53,302 bases of DNA. It comes from an uncultured Clostridia bacterium (GTDB lineage Bacteria; Bacillota; Clostridia; TANB77; CAG-508). Position 1 is the first letter of the stretch, and every line of letters begins with the position of its first letter. Shown here one piece after another: positions 53,047 through 53,302 of this stretch. Location: assembly GCA_934122035.1 (NCBI GenBank), contig CAKOVP010000005.1, positions 1 through 53,302 of the forward strand, written 5' to 3'. Made by a program: the position numbers and the translations under genes. The notes under the pieces are model-generated. The model was not told the DNA's origin, ran no database searches, and was given only the letters and a program-made list of their open reading frames with translations.

Positions 53047-53082
53047 AAAAGATCTTGTGATAACTATGTCACAAGATCTTTT
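53047..53082. terminator. bidirectional terminator after the Rpn gene
   Basis: AAAAGATCTTGTGA (53047-53060) and TCACAAGATCTTTT (53069-53082) form a perfect 14-bp stem around an 8-base loop, with A and T flanks on either side. Confidence 0.88.
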
Positions 53083-53302
53083 AAATCTTATAATAAAAAT
53101 TTTGCTATAACGCAAAGCAGAAAAAAGAAAAAAATGAAATTATCGTTAAGTATAAAACTTAATGACAAAATACTTATATCATAACTATAAGATAAAATCA
53201 ACCCCAAAAAGAAATTTTAATTAAGAACCTTAAATTTAAAAGTAAATTCCAGTAATGGATTAACAAGAATTTAGTTTTGGAATATTTCATGATATAATTA
53301 TA
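53083..53302. other. intergenic tail of the window
   Basis: No gene is seen. TTTGC-tataac-GCAAA (53101-53116) resembles the hairpin on the left of the Rpn gene (51690-51705). TTAAG-tataaaa-CTTAA lies at about 53144-53162. The last bases contain a TATAAT-like element that may belong to a gene outside the window. Confidence 0.4.

Noticed and set aside
1..53302. CRISPR arrays, complete insertion sequences, prophage genes
   Set aside because: No regularly spaced repeats, DDE/serine/tyrosine recombinases or phage structural genes were seen; the Rpn-family gene is the only mobile-type protein.

Overview
The window is very AT-rich, with A-ending codons, strong GGAGG-type ribosome binding sites and TTGACA/TATAAT promoters at 17-base spacing. 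A spoIIIAA homologue, an NrdD homologue, sortase-type wall anchors and LCP/MutS2/YebC-type genes point to a low-GC anaerobic member of the Clostridia, probably an uncultured gut lineage. The species cannot be read from this sequence.

Layout. 1-7 kb: tRNA-Glu, a 58-aa unknown protein with an 18-bp palindrome in its leader, an NrdD-like protein that lacks the radical-chemistry residues, an acyl-CoA synthetase-type ligase, an LCP glycopolymer transferase, and yebC on the minus strand. 7.1-22.1 kb: an exopolysaccharide/capsule locus of Wzx/Wzy type. It holds the initiating phosphoglycosyltransferase, four glycosyltransferases, a Wzy-like polymerase, an acetyltransferase, the Wzx flippase and UDP-glucose dehydrogenase. 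It continues with a beta-helix protein ending in a dockerin, a wall-anchored cohesin-like protein on its own promoter, and the Wzz / BY-kinase / PHP-phosphatase control module. 22.3-24.7 kb: a housekeeping island (orphan spoIIIAA, rdgB, rpiA). 24.9-43.1 kb: a second glycan locus of ABC-transporter type, with seven further glycosyltransferases, a polytopic membrane protein overlapping a GtrB-like transferase, an O-antigen-ligase-like protein, and the Wzt/Wzm exporter. A lectin-autolysin and a cadherin-like membrane protein lie inside it. 43.3-47.3 kb: priA (frameshifted in its P-loop), def and fmt. 47.6-53 kb: a prepilin-like protein with an FGE/C-type-lectin-like C-terminus, mutS2 (minus strand), and an Rpn-family PD-(D/E)XK protein.

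How the genes work together. The first locus should start a lipid-linked repeat unit on undecaprenyl phosphate (7143), extend it, flip it (13298) and polymerise it (10757), with chain length set by the Wzz/kinase/phosphatase trio. UDP-glucuronate would come from 14734. The second locus should build another polymer and export it through 41564/42308. The LCP protein at 4830 is the obvious candidate for joining a polymer to peptidoglycan.

Four items deserve most attention. (1) A DGR-like hypervariable C-terminus at 48674-48832: GC-rich, with almost every codon ending in a pyrimidine, on a prepilin-like protein whose start is put out of frame by one extra base in an A-run. (2) A cohesin-dockerin pair built into a capsule locus. 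(3) An NrdD homologue that has lost the active-site cysteines and the whole glycyl-radical domain. (4) A 147-bp element with 35-bp inverted repeats around a GC-rich core.
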